Of a DNA stretch of 64,000 bases, positions 49,873 through 58,027 are shown piece after piece. The notes beneath the pieces are model-generated. The model saw only the letters and a list, made by a program, of their open reading frames with translations. It made no database searches and was not told the DNA's origin. Each line of letters opens with the position of its first letter. Position 1 is the stretch's first letter. The stretch comes from Micromonospora echinospora (GTDB lineage: Bacteria; Actinomycetota; Actinomycetes; Mycobacteriales; Micromonosporaceae). The stretch lies in assembly GCF_014203425.1 (NCBI RefSeq), contig NZ_JACHJC010000001.1, positions 6,961,501-7,025,500 of the forward strand. The letters are read 5' to 3'. The translations under genes were made by a program, and so were the position numbers.

Positions 49873-50679
49873 TCAGGCGTCGACCGGGGACGGCGCGGTC
49901 AGGTGGGCCCGGGCGAACTCCAGCGACTCGCGCAGGTCCGCCTCGCGGACCGCGCGGCTCTTCGCGCCCCGCGTGGTCACCTCCACCGCTACCGTGCCGC
50001 TGAAGCCGCGCCCGGCGAGCGAACGGAGCATCTCCGCGCAGGGCTGCCCGCCGCGACCGGGCACCAGGTGCTCGTCGCGCCCCTCGCCGGTGCCGTCGCC
50101 CAGGTGCACGTGCGCCAGGCCGGAGCCCATCCGGTCGGCCATCGCCATCGCGTCGGTGTGCGAGGCCGCGCAGTGCGACAGGTCGAGCGTGTAGGAGGCG
50201 TACCCGATCTCCGTCGGGTCCCAGCCCGGCGCGTACGGCACGAACTGCCGCCCCGCCATCCGTACCGGGTACATGTTCTCCACCCCGAAGTGCAGGCCGC
50301 CGAACTGCCCGGCGATGGTGTCCAGCCCGTCGGCGAAGTTGCGCGCGTAGTCACGCTGCCAGGTGAACGGCGGGTGCACCACGACAGTCGGCGCCTCCAG
50401 CGTCTCGGCCAGCTCGGCGGCCTTGCGCAGCCGCTCCCACGGGTCGGGGCTCCACACCCGCTGGGTGACAAGCAGGCAGGGGGCGTGCACCGACAGCACC
50501 GGCACGCCGTAGTGCTCGGCGAGGCCGCGCAGCGCGCCCGCGTCCTGGCTGACCGGGTCGGTCCAGACCATCACCTCGATGCCGTCGTAGCCGAGTTCGG
50601 CGGCGAGCTGGAACGCCGCCGCGGTCCGTTCGGGGAAGACCGAGGACGTGGACAGGAGTACCGGAACGCGGTAGGTCAC
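49873..50679 (-). CDS. sugar phosphate isomerase/epimerase-like TIM-barrel protein
   Basis: A 268-residue xylose-isomerase-like TIM barrel (AP_endonuc_2). Typical elements are [64 protein letters not shown] and [19 protein letters not shown], whose His/Glu/Asp residues form the metal site. TACCCT ends seven bases before GTG 50679. The mycobacterial counterpart is Rv0498, of unknown function. Confidence 0.9.
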   Translation of the reverse strand: MTYRVPVLLSTSSVFPERTAAAFQLAAELGYDGIEVMVWTDPVSQDAGALRGLAEHYGVPVLSVHAPCLLVTQRVWSPDPWERLRKAAELAETLEAPTVVVHPPFTWQRDYARNFADGLDTIAGQFGGLHFGVENMYPVRMAGRQFVPYAPGWDPTEIGYASYTLDLSHCAASHTDAMAMADRMGSGLAHVHLGDGTGEGRDEHLVPGRGGQPCAEMLRSLAGRGFSGTVAVEVTTRGAKSRAVREADLRESLEFARAHLTAPSPVDA

Positions 50680-50686
50680 GTCTCCG

Positions 50687-50692
50687 AGGGTA
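50687..50692 (-). promoter_or_regulatory. leaderless -10 box of TIM-barrel gene
   Basis: On the minus strand TACCCT ends seven bases before GTG 50679. Confidence 0.55.
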
Positions 50693-50754
50693 GCTCCAAG
50701 CGCCAGCGAGCATCGGGACGAGCAACCGCAAAGCAACCCAGAGCGCTCGGCCGG

Positions 50755-51699
50755 TCACATCGGCGCGAGCTGATCCAGCCGACGCAGGATGACTCCCTCG
50801 CGCAGCGCCCACGGGCAGATGTCCACGCGGTCCACGCCGAGCCGGCGCATCACCGCCTCGGCCACCACCGCGCCCGCGAGGAGCTGGTGCGCGCGCTGCG
50901 CGCTGACCCCCTCCAGCTCGGGCAACTGGGCCGGCGGGATGTGCCTGATGAACCCGAGCACCTGCCGGAGGCCGGTGCGGGTCAGGCTGCGCCGCGCCCA
51001 CAGGCCCGCGCCGGAGGGAGCGGCGCCGGCCAGCCGGGCCAGCGTGCGGAACGTCTTCGACGTGGCGACCGGGCGTTCCCAGCCCACCGCCGTCAACTGC
51101 TCCACCACCGGGTCGAGCTGTGCGTCCACGTACGCCCGCAGTTCCTCCACGGCCTCGGCCGACGGCGGCGCCGTGCCGGCCGGGTCGACAGCCAGCCGCT
51201 CCCGGCTCAGCCGGCCCGCGCCGAGCGGCAGCGAGACCGCCACGTCCGGGTGCTCGTCGATGCCGGCGGCCAGCTCCAGGGACCCGCCGCCGATGTCCAT
51301 CGCCAGCAGCCGCCCGGCGGACCAGCCGAACCACCGCCGCACCGCGAGGAACGTCATCCGCGCCTCGTCCGCGCCGGAGAGCACCTCCAGGCGTACGCCC
51401 GTCTCGTCGCGGACGCGGGCCAGCACGTCGGCGGCGTTCGTGGCGTCGCGAACAGCGCTCGTGGCGAACGCGAGCAGATCCTCGGCGCCCAGCCCGTCCG
51501 CCGCCGCCCGGGCCATGCCGACCGCCTTGACCAGGCCGTCCGCGCCCCCGACCGTGAGCGCGCCGTCCGGGCCGATCTGCTCGGCCAGCCGCAGCACCAC
51601 CTTCTCCGAGTGTGCCGGCCAGGGGTGCGCGCCATGATGGGCGTCGACCACCAGCAGATGCACCGTGTTGGAACCGACGTCGAGGACACCCAGCCGCAT
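50755..51699 (-). CDS. Ppx/GppA-family phosphatase
   Basis: A 314-residue exopolyphosphatase/pppGpp phosphohydrolase of the short actinobacterial type. The ASKHA nucleotide-binding motifs are [21 protein letters not shown] and [16 protein letters not shown]; Glu in [15 protein letters not shown] is the likely general base. The C-terminal HD-like domain of E. coli Ppx is missing, as in mycobacterial Ppx1 (Rv0496). The product would lower polyphosphate or (p)ppGpp pools, and the regX3/senX3-phoU locus lies 2.5 kb away. Confidence 0.93.
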   Translation of the reverse strand: MRLGVLDVGSNTVHLLVVDAHHGAHPWPAHSEKVVLRLAEQIGPDGALTVGGADGLVKAVGMARAAADGLGAEDLLAFATSAVRDATNAADVLARVRDETGVRLEVLSGADEARMTFLAVRRWFGWSAGRLLAMDIGGGSLELAAGIDEHPDVAVSLPLGAGRLSRERLAVDPAGTAPPSAEAVEELRAYVDAQLDPVVEQLTAVGWERPVATSKTFRTLARLAGAAPSGAGLWARRSLTRTGLRQVLGFIRHIPPAQLPELEGVSAQRAHQLLAGAVVAEAVMRRLGVDRVDICPWALREGVILRRLDQLAPM

Positions 51700-51706
51700 G
51701 GGAAAG

Positions 51707-51766
51707 ACCCTAGGGCCAACACGTTTCGTCGGCTCGTCGGCCGGGCGGGGTCACCGCGCGTAGGCT
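51707..51766. promoter_or_regulatory. divergent leaderless promoters, ppx-like and cysteine-rich genes
   Basis: On the minus strand TAGGGT (51712-51707) ends seven bases before ATG 51699. On the plus strand TAGGCT (51761-51766) ends seven bases before GTG 51774. Both genes lack a ribosome binding site. The whole divergent promoter region is under 80 bp. Confidence 0.6.
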
Positions 51767-51773
51767 GGTCCGA

Positions 51774-52580
51774 GTGACAGGGCAGATCGAGCTTCACGTG
51801 CTGGTGGACGACCCCGAGGACCCGCGCAGCCGCGAGGTCGGGCTGGACTTTCCCCGGGAGTGGATCGAGTTCGTCGACCCGGCCGACCCGAAGCACGTCG
51901 TCCGCGCCGACCTGACCTGGCTGCTGTCCCGCTGGACGTGCATCTTCGGGCAGGGCTGCCACGGCATCGTCGCCGGGCGGGCCGCCGACGGGTGCTGCTC
52001 ACACGGCGCGTTCTTCACCGACTCCGACGACGAGAAGCGGGTCCGGGCAGCCGTCAAGCGGCTGACGCCGGAGACCTGGCAGCACTTCCGGCGCGGCTTC
52101 AAGAACTGGACCGAGAACGACACGGTCGACGGCAAGACGCCGGCCCGGCGTACCGCCACCCGCGCCGTGGACGCCCCGTGCGTGTTCCTCAACGACGCCG
52201 GCTTCGCCGGCGGTGGCGGCTGCGCGCTGCACGCCCAGGCGCTGCGCGACGGGGTGCACCCGCTGGAGTACAAGCCGGACGTCTGCTGGCAGCTGCCGGT
52301 ACGCCGCGACCAGGAGTGGCACACGCGGCCGGACAACACGAAGGTGCTGATCTCCACGCTCGCCGAGTTCGACAGGCGCGGCTGGGGCGCGGGCGGGCAC
52401 GACCTCGACTGGTGGTGCACCAGCTCGACCGACGCGCACGTCGGCGCGGACCCGATGTACGTCTCGTACGGGCCGGAGCTGACCGCGCTCATCGGTGCGC
52501 CCGCGTACGCGAAACTGGCCGAACTCTGCGCCGCCCGGCTGCGCCAGGGACAGGTCGCCCCGCACCCGGCAAGCGAGTGA
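51774..52580 (+). CDS. conserved cysteine-rich protein (YkgJ/DUF3109-like)
   Basis: A 268-residue cytoplasmic protein. It holds a set of cysteines spaced as in zinc/iron-sulfur cluster-binding proteins of the YkgJ or DUF3109 kind: [46 protein letters not shown] and [10 protein letters not shown]. It is conserved beside the Ppx/GppA gene; it may correspond to Rv0495c, though I am not certain. Start at GTG 51774 is supported by TAGGCT seven bases upstream. Confidence 0.75.
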   Translation: MTGQIELHVLVDDPEDPRSREVGLDFPREWIEFVDPADPKHVVRADLTWLLSRWTCIFGQGCHGIVAGRAADGCCSHGAFFTDSDDEKRVRAAVKRLTPETWQHFRRGFKNWTENDTVDGKTPARRTATRAVDAPCVFLNDAGFAGGGGCALHAQALRDGVHPLEYKPDVCWQLPVRRDQEWHTRPDNTKVLISTLAEFDRRGWGAGGHDLDWWCTSSTDAHVGADPMYVSYGPELTALIGAPAYAKLAELCAARLRQGQVAPHPASE

Positions 52581-52582
52581 AG

Positions 52583-52611
52583 GCCGGCACCCCGTCTTGG
52601 GGGTGCCGGTC
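52583..52611. terminator. strong stem-loop terminator between convergent genes
   Basis: CCGGCACCCC (52584-52593) pairs perfectly with GGGGTGCCGG (52600-52609) across a six-base loop and is followed by TCTTT. It lies between the cysteine-rich gene and the convergent secreted-protein gene. Confidence 0.85.
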
Positions 52612-52626
52612 TTTCACGTGTGTCTG

Positions 52627-53202
52627 TTACTTGTTCCAGTGTTCGGCGACGAGGTCGGCGGCCTGCTGCTCCCACTGGGCGTAGTGGTCGGGGTAGGCGG
52701 AGACCTGGACGGTCTGGGCGGCCTTGGTCAGCGGCATGTCCTGCCAGCCGTCGACCTGCTTCAGGCCCTTGAGGAACGCGGTGGTGGAGTATTCGGGGTC
52801 GGTGATCTGCTCGACCGTGCCCCACCCGCTGGAGGGGCGCTGCTGGAACAGGCCCTGCGAGTCGTGGTCGTTGCGGTCACCGAGGTGGCCGAGGTTCTCC
52901 AGCTTCGACTCCTGCAGGGCGGTGGCGATGGAGACGACGGCGGCGCGTTCGTCCATGCCGGCCTTCTTCGTGGCCGCGATGATCGCCTTCACATTCTTGG
53001 TCTGCTCATCGTTCAGCTCGATGCGCGACTGGTTGCCCTGCACACCGTGCGGGATCAGCTTGTCCGACTGGACGGTGGCCGTGACCGGCTTGGCGTTGGC
53101 CGTGGTGTCGGCCGCGTGGGCGGCGACCGGGCCGGCGAACACGCCACCGGTGAAGGCCAGACCAGCAATACCCAGGACGCTCTTACGCAGAATCGTGTTC
53201 AT
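52627..53202 (-). CDS. secreted lysozyme/transglycosylase-like protein
   Basis: A 191-residue exported protein. The Sec signal ends near VAAHAA, a short Lys/Thr-rich spacer follows, and the rest is a goose-lysozyme-like domain often found in front of M23 peptidases: MDERAAVVSIATALQESKLENLGHLGDRNDHDSQGLFQQRPSSGWG. The Glu in ALQESKLENL is the likely catalytic acid. Codon use is slightly less GC-rich than neighbouring genes, as in strongly expressed secreted proteins. GGAG precedes ATG 53202. Confidence 0.85.
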   Translation of the reverse strand: MNTILRKSVLGIAGLAFTGGVFAGPVAAHAADTTANAKPVTATVQSDKLIPHGVQGNQSRIELNDEQTKNVKAIIAATKKAGMDERAAVVSIATALQESKLENLGHLGDRNDHDSQGLFQQRPSSGWGTVEQITDPEYSTTAFLKGLKQVDGWQDMPLTKAAQTVQVSAYPDHYAQWEQQAADLVAEHWNK

Positions 53203-53340
53203 GATGGGGCTCCATTCGGGGGTCGACGCACCCGGGGGACGGGGTGCGTGGGCACCGTCAGGCGCTCAACAGAAAGTCTTCGCGGGGGATCTCGGCTGCT
53301 CGCGGGGCCGGGGGGCTCGGCGCGGCGCCGGAAGGATGTC

Positions 53341-53488
53341 CAACGACCGGTGGCCCGGCGTCATTCCCGGGCCGCCTCGCGCCACCGGCAAGGCGGCGCG
53401 GGTTCACGTCGTCGGAACCATGCTCAACGACCGGCCGGGCGAGATGATTCCCGCGGCTCACGGCGTCGGAACCGAACTCAACGACCGG
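53341..53488 (+). repeat. three imperfect direct repeats around CAACGACCGG
   Basis: CAACGACCGG occurs at 53341, 53425 and 53479. The last two lie in near-identical 54-bp units that begin GTCGGAACC and contain TTCCC about 20 bases after the core; the first is more diverged and 84 bp away. They may be binding sites or the remains of a larger tandem repeat. Confidence 0.65.
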
Positions 53489-53685
53489 CAGCTGCGGACT
53501 GTTCCCATACCCGGCGCCGCCTTGAGGGGGCGTGGCCTTGCTCGGTCGGTCACCTGATTACAACGCCACCGGCCCGCCCACGATTCCACCACCAGAGTGC
53601 CGCCGACCACCCCCGAACCGGACACCCACCCCACACGCACCCGGATCCCCACCGAGCCCGGCCCGGGGCACCTGCTCTGCGCCCC

Positions 53686-54106
53686 GTGATCAAGGAGTTT
53701 GCGGACTTTCCGGGCGTCCGCGAGACCACAAACTCCTTGATCACCCCCGAAGAAGCCCTCCCCGGGCCCCCACACAGGGGTTGATCATGAGGTTGGCGGC
53801 GGCAAAACGGACACCGAGTGCCGCCAAGTTCATGATCGACGCGACCGGGCGGGGTGTGGCTGGACGGGAGCGCAGCGGCCGCCGACAGGCTGCGCGATCT
53901 TGCAGTTCGAGCCCTCCGGGCGTCCCATTCGCGCGGTTTGCGGGGCACCAAAGTGCAAGATCGCGCGCGGCCCCAGGGAGCCCTGGGCGGGATGGGGGGC
54001 CGAGAACTCCCCCGAAGGCGGCTCGGGTCGGCGATCTTGGAGTTGTGGCACCTCGCGAAGGGTGTCAACCGGGCATCCTGGGCGCCACGCCACGACTCCA
54101 AGATCG
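53686..54106. repeat. cluster of four GATC-ended stem-loop repeats
   Basis: Four inverted repeats in 420 bp, each opening and closing with GATC. The first pairs 53686-53701 with 53729-53744 (16 bp, perfect; GTGATCAAGGAGTTTG). The second pairs 53783-53800 with 53820-53837 (two mismatches; GATCATGAGGTTGGCGGC). The third pairs 53892-53904 with 53954-53966 (13 bp, perfect; GCGCGATCTTGCA). The fourth pairs 54032-54049 with 54089-54106 (one mismatch; CGATCTTGGAGTTGTGGC). Arms share the pattern GATC-WWG-N-AGTT. The second is nearly identical to the copy at 547-601. Confidence 0.85.
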
Positions 54107-54166
54107 ACGGCGCGAGGTGGGACGGGGCGGACGGGGCGTGGGCGGGGCGGACGGGCGGGCCGGGGA

Positions 54167-54850
54167 TCAGGGCTCGAACTTGTAGCCCAGGCCGCGGACC
54201 GTGACGATGTAGCGCGGCGCGGACGGCTCCGGCTCGATCTTGGAGCGCAGCCGCTTCACGTGCACGTCCAGCGTCTTCGTGTCACCCACGTAGTCGGCGC
54301 CCCAGACACGGTCGATCAACTGCCCGCGGGTGAGCACCCGGCCGGCGTTGCGCAGCAGCAGCTCCAGCAGCTCGAACTCCTTGAGCGGGAGCTGCACACC
54401 GGCGCCGCCGACGGTCACCACGTGCCGTTCGATGTCCATCCGGACCGGGCCGGCGGCGAGCGTCGGCGCCCCCGTCTCGTTCGACTCGGCGCTCCGCCGG
54501 CGCAGCACCGCCCGAATGCGGGCGACCAGTTCACGCGGCGAGTACGGCTTCGTCACGTAGTCGTCGGCGCCGATCTCCAGGCCGACCACCTTGTCGATCT
54601 CGCTGTCCCGCGCGGTGACCATGATGATCGGCACGTGCGAGCGCTGGCGCAGCTGCCGGCACACCTCGGTGCCCGACATCTCCGGCAGCATCAGGTCGAG
54701 CAGCACGATGTCGGCGCCGGTCCGGTCGAACTCGGTGAGGGCGTCGGTGCCCGTCGCGGCGACGGAGACCTCGAAACCCTCCTTGCGGAGCATGTAGGAC
54801 AGGGCGTCGGAGAACGACTCCTCGTCCTCGACCACCAGTACGCGGCTCAA
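54167..54850 (-). CDS. regX3: OmpR-family phosphate response regulator (RegX3/PhoP-like)
   Basis: A 227-residue response regulator: receiver MSRVLVVEDEESFSDALSYML with phosphoacceptor Asp in IVLLDLMLPEMSGTEV, Lys in DDYVTKPYSPREL, and a winged-helix effector ending VWGADYVGDTKTLDVHVKRLRSKIEPEPSAPRYIVTVRGLGYKFEP. With its kinase, divergent phoU and nearby gpmA it corresponds to regX3 of mycobacteria and phoP of Streptomyces, controlling the phosphate-starvation response. Confidence 0.93.
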   Translation of the reverse strand: MSRVLVVEDEESFSDALSYMLRKEGFEVSVAATGTDALTEFDRTGADIVLLDLMLPEMSGTEVCRQLRQRSHVPIIMVTARDSEIDKVVGLEIGADDYVTKPYSPRELVARIRAVLRRRSAESNETGAPTLAAGPVRMDIERHVVTVGGAGVQLPLKEFELLELLLRNAGRVLTRGQLIDRVWGADYVGDTKTLDVHVKRLRSKIEPEPSAPRYIVTVRGLGYKFEP

Positions 54851-54871
54851 CGGGTGTTTCCTTTCCTGTGG

Positions 54872-56164
54872 TCAGACCTGCCGGAGCTCGGCCGGGCCGG
54901 CCTCGATTCCAGCGGAGGCGAGTGTCGTCTCCAGGTCGTCCGGGGGGCGGGCGGGCAGCCGGAGGGTGAACGTCGACCCCCCACCAAGGGTGCTCGACAC
55001 CTCCACCCGGCCGCCATGGTTGCTGGCGATGTGCTTGACGATGGCCAGTCCCAGACCGGTGCCGCCGGTCGCGCGGGAGCGGGCCTGGTCGGCGCGGTAG
55101 AAGCGCTCGAAGACCCGGTCCACCTCGTTCGGAGCGATGCCGATGCCCTGGTCGGCCACGGCGATCTCGACGTGCTCGTCGGTGCCGGTCACCGTGACCC
55201 GGACCGTGGTGTCCTCGGCGGAGTAGGTGATCGCGTTCTCCACCAGGTTCGCCACCGCGGTGGCGAGTTGGCTGTCGCTGCCGTACACGGTCAGGCCCCG
55301 CTGCCCGCCGACGGCGATCTCCACCCGGCGGGCGGAGGCCGCGGTGCGGGTCCGGTCGACGACCTCGGCGAGCACCCAGTCCACCGAGACCGGCTCGGGG
55401 GCGGGTTGCGGCTCGGCGCCCTGGAGCCGGGTGAGTTCCAGCAGCTCCTGCACGAGCCGGCCGAGCCTTGTCGACTCGTGCTGGATCCGCTCGGCGAACC
55501 GCCGTGCGGCGACCATGTCCTCGGACAGGTCGGGCGCGCCGCCGGCGGCCGGCTCGGTCGCGTCGACGAGCGCCTCGGCGAGCAGTTGCAGCGCGCCGAT
55601 GGGTGTCTTCAACTCGTGGCTGACGTTCGCCACGAAGTCCCGCCGTACCCGCGCGAGACGGTGCGACTCGGTGACGTCGACCGCCTCGATCGAGACGTAG
55701 CCGGAGCCCAGTCCCATCGCCCGCAGGTGCACGCCGAGCGGGTTGTCGCCACCGCCGTCGCGGCCCCGGGGCAGGTCCAGCTCGATCTCGCGCCGCACGC
55801 CCGTGCGGCGGACCTGCCCGGCGAGGGTACGGATCAACGGGTGCGCCGCGATCGATCCGGGTGTCGCCCCGGTACGGAGCAGACCCATCGCCCGGGCGGC
55901 CGGGTTGACGAGCACCGGCACGTCGTCCGGGCCGAGCACCACCACGCCGGCGCGCAGCGAGTCGATCGTCTTGCGGCCGAGCCCGGATAGGCCCCCCTGC
56001 TGTTCGTCCGGAATCGTCGGCCTCCCTGCGTCACGGCGGGTGGTCCCGCCGCCCTGCGACGCCCGCCGGCGCCGCCATTGTTCAACCGGTCCGGACAGCG
56101 TCGCTCCGGCGACCAGCCCGGTCACCAGCGCCACGGCCACCGCGATGGCCACTGCCCATTCCAC
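54872..56164 (-). CDS. senX3: phosphate-sensing histidine kinase (SenX3/PhoR-like)
   Basis: A 430-residue membrane kinase. One N-terminal helix (VAIAVAVALVTGLVAGATL) leads into a PAS-like domain (LRAGVVVLGPDDVPVLVNPAARAMGLL), HisKA with His in FVANVSHELKTPIGAL, and an ATPase with N box (LATAVANLVENAITYS), G1 (VADQGIGIAPNEVDRVFERFYR) and G2 (GTGLGLAIVKHIA). Mycobacterial SenX3 likewise relies on an internal PAS domain and on PhoU/Pst for the phosphate signal. Confidence 0.93.
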   Translation of the reverse strand: MEWAVAIAVAVALVTGLVAGATLSGPVEQWRRRRASQGGGTTRRDAGRPTIPDEQQGGLSGLGRKTIDSLRAGVVVLGPDDVPVLVNPAARAMGLLRTGATPGSIAAHPLIRTLAGQVRRTGVRREIELDLPRGRDGGGDNPLGVHLRAMGLGSGYVSIEAVDVTESHRLARVRRDFVANVSHELKTPIGALQLLAEALVDATEPAAGGAPDLSEDMVAARRFAERIQHESTRLGRLVQELLELTRLQGAEPQPAPEPVSVDWVLAEVVDRTRTAASARRVEIAVGGQRGLTVYGSDSQLATAVANLVENAITYSAEDTTVRVTVTGTDEHVEIAVADQGIGIAPNEVDRVFERFYRADQARSRATGGTGLGLAIVKHIASNHGGRVEVSSTLGGGSTFTLRLPARPPDDLETTLASAGIEAGPAELRQV

Positions 56165-56236
56165 CCGGCGATCGTAGGGTCATTGTTAACCCGGGGATCG
56201 GGCACAAAGGGACGAACCACTCTCGCTTTCGGCAAA

Positions 56237-56301
56237 GTTCACCTGCGGGCCCCGCGTCGTTCACTCACGTTCATCCTGGTGCCGACCGTTCGGCCTAGCG
56301 T
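56237..56301 (+). promoter_or_regulatory. PHO-box-like repeats and phoU promoter
   Basis: GTTCACCTGCG (56237-56247), GTTCACTCACG (56259-56269) and GTTCATCCTGG (56269-56279) are direct repeats of the GTTCAC type bound by PhoP of Streptomyces and RegX3 of mycobacteria. TAGCGT (56296-56301) follows as a -10 box. The position between divergent senX3 and phoU predicts phosphate control of both. Confidence 0.7.
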
Positions 56302-56364
56302 GGGGCGCGCACCTGCTCCCGCCGTACCCCTCGGGGCCGCGGCCACCGACCTCAGGAAGTGACG

Positions 56365-57009
56365 ATGCGCGACGAGTTCCGGGCCGACCTGCAGATTGTC
56401 AGCCAGTTGCTGGTGGACATGGCCGAGGCGGTACGCGCGGCCATGCGGCAGGCCACGAAGGGCCTGCTGACCGCCGACCGGACGGCCGCCGAGACGGTGA
56501 TCGCGGGGGACGCCGAGATCGACGAGCTGTACCGGCACGTGGAGGAGCGGGTCTGCGACCTGCTGGCCCGGCAGGCGCCCGTCGCCTCCGACCTGCGTGC
56601 CATGATCACCGCCCTGCACGTGGCCGCCGACCTGGAGCGGATGGGCGACCTCGCCGACCACGTGGCCAAGACGGCGCTGCGGCGGCACCCCTCACCGGCC
56701 GTCCCGGCGGAGCTGCGGCCGGTCTTCACCGACATGGCCGGGATCGCCGACCGGATGGCGGAGAAGATCGGGTCCGTGCTGGCCAAGCCGGACGCCGATG
56801 TGGCCGCCGAACTGGACGGCGACGACGACGCGATGGACGACCTGCACAAGAGCCTGTTCGGCGTGCTGCTCGGCGACGACTGGCCGTACGGGGTGGAGAC
56901 GGCTATCGACGCGACGCTGCTGGGGCGCTTCTACGAGCGCTTCGCCGACCACGCGGTGAACGCGGGCGAGCACGTGGTCTACCTGATCACCGGTTCCACG
57001 TCCGCCTGA
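56365..57009 (+). CDS. phoU: phosphate-signalling protein PhoU
   Basis: A 214-residue protein of two three-helix bundles. The metal-binding motifs ELYRHVEERVCDLLARQAPVASDLR and ADLERMGDLADHVAK in the first half and LLGRFYERFADHAVNAGEHV in the second (E/DxxxD and ERxxDH types) are conserved. It represses the senX3/regX3 response when phosphate is plentiful. ATG 56365 follows AGGA; GTG 56359 is an in-frame alternative. It ends at a repeat cluster. Confidence 0.95.
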   Translation: MRDEFRADLQIVSQLLVDMAEAVRAAMRQATKGLLTADRTAAETVIAGDAEIDELYRHVEERVCDLLARQAPVASDLRAMITALHVAADLERMGDLADHVAKTALRRHPSPAVPAELRPVFTDMAGIADRMAEKIGSVLAKPDADVAAELDGDDDAMDDLHKSLFGVLLGDDWPYGVETAIDATLLGRFYERFADHAVNAGEHVVYLITGSTSA

Positions 57010-57024
57010 CCCCGCCCCTCGTGC

Positions 57025-57104
57025 AAGGAAGGGCCCCTTGTTAACACCGAGCGTTAACAGGGGGCCCTTCCTCTACCGCAGGCGTTAAAAGGGGGCCCTT
57101 CCTT
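57025..57104. repeat. GGGCCC-cored palindromic repeat cluster (second copy)
   Basis: Three units of the family seen at 7484-7563. One is direct (57025-57047, GGAAGGGCCCCTTGTTAAC core), and two are inverted (57051-57071 and 57082-57104). The first two pair with a single mismatch over 19 bp. As at 7.5 kb, the cluster occupies the whole gap between convergent genes, phoU and gpmA. Confidence 0.88.
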
Positions 57105-57109
57105 ACACC

Positions 57110-57877
57110 TCAGCGGCCCTGGTTGGCGACCGCAGCGGCGGCGTCCTTGGCCGCCGCCGGGTCCAGGTACGTGCCGCCGAGCACCTGCGGGCGCAGGTCG
57201 GCGTCCAGGTCGTAGCGCAGCGGGATGCCGGTGGGGATGTTCAGCTTGGCGATCGCCTCGTCGGAGATCTGGTCGAGGTGCTTGACCAGGGCACGCAGCG
57301 AGTTGCCGTGCGCCGCCACCAGCACCGTCCGGCCGGCCAGGATGTCCGGCACGATCGAGTCGTACCAGTAGGGCAGCATCCGGTCGACGACGTCCTTCAG
57401 GCACTCGGTGCGCGGCATCAGCTCGGTCGGCAGCAGCGCGTACCGGGGGTCGCCGACCTGGGACCACTCGTCCGCGTCGTCGATCGGCGGCGGCGGCGTG
57501 TCGTACGACCGGCGCCAGAGCATGAACTGCTCCTCGCCGTACTCGTCAAGGGTCTGCTTCTTGTCCTTGCCCTGCAGGGCGCCGTAGTGGCGCTCGTTGA
57601 GCCGCCACGACCGGCGCACCGCGATCCAGTGCCGGTCGGCGGCGTTCAGCGCCAGCTCGGCGGTGCGGATCGCCCGGCGCATCAGGCTCGTGTGCACCAC
57701 GTCCGGCAGCAGGTCGTGCTCGCGCAGCAGCTCGCCGCCGCGCCGCGCCTCGGTCTCCCCCTTGGTGGTCAGGTCGACGTCGACCCAGCCGGTGAAGAGG
57801 TTCTTGGCGTTCCAGTCGCTCTCGCCGTGCCGCAGCAGGACCAGCGTCCCGACGGTGGGCCCCTCGCTCGCAGTCAT
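57110..57877 (-). CDS. gpmA: 2,3-bisphosphoglycerate-dependent phosphoglycerate mutase
   Basis: A 255-residue cytosolic glycolytic enzyme interconverting 3- and 2-phosphoglycerate. The phosphohistidine motif is [52 protein letters not shown] and [18 protein letters not shown] complete the active site. ATG 57877 is preferred, with CAGGAT seven bases upstream serving as either a -10 or a weak ribosome binding site. In mycobacteria gpm1 lies just before senX3-regX3. Confidence 0.96.
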   Translation of the reverse strand: MTASEGPTVGTLVLLRHGESDWNAKNLFTGWVDVDLTTKGETEARRGGELLREHDLLPDVVHTSLMRRAIRTAELALNAADRHWIAVRRSWRLNERHYGALQGKDKKQTLDEYGEEQFMLWRRSYDTPPPPIDDADEWSQVGDPRYALLPTELMPRTECLKDVVDRMLPYWYDSIVPDILAGRTVLVAAHGNSLRALVKHLDQISDEAIAKLNIPTGIPLRYDLDADLRPQVLGGTYLDPAAAKDAAAAVANQGR

Positions 57878-58027
57878 GCCGATCATCCTGCCGTACCGGC
57901 GCGACGGGCACGCGCCGACCGGTCGTGACGACCACCACGTGGAAAACCTGATGACCACGCCTCCGGCCCGGCACTAGGTTGTAAGGCGTTCTAAACAGGT
58001 CGGTCATTACCACACGGGGGCGTCGGG

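Larger units (their letters stand above)
53203..54166. other. gene-free, repeat-rich intergenic region
   Basis: Nearly 1 kb without a credible gene. From left to right it has a CGCACCC/GGGTGCG hairpin at 53227-53251 upstream of the secreted-protein gene, three direct repeats around CAACGACCGG (53341-53488), a C-rich stretch (53560-53680), and four GATC-ended stem-loops (53686-54106). Short open frames occur on both strands but their protein-level repetition follows from the DNA repeats. Confidence 0.7.

Noticed and set aside
53203..53260. c-di-AMP riboswitch upstream of the secreted lysozyme-like gene
   Set aside because: Such riboswitches often precede cell-wall hydrolases, but the leader shows only a simple CGCACCC hairpin and none of the conserved motif I recall.
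52724..53557. 277-residue plus-strand frame covering the secreted lysozyme-like gene and the repeats beyond
   Set aside because: It is antisense to a gene with a clear signal peptide and catalytic motif; its repeated LNDR motif reflects the DNA repeats.
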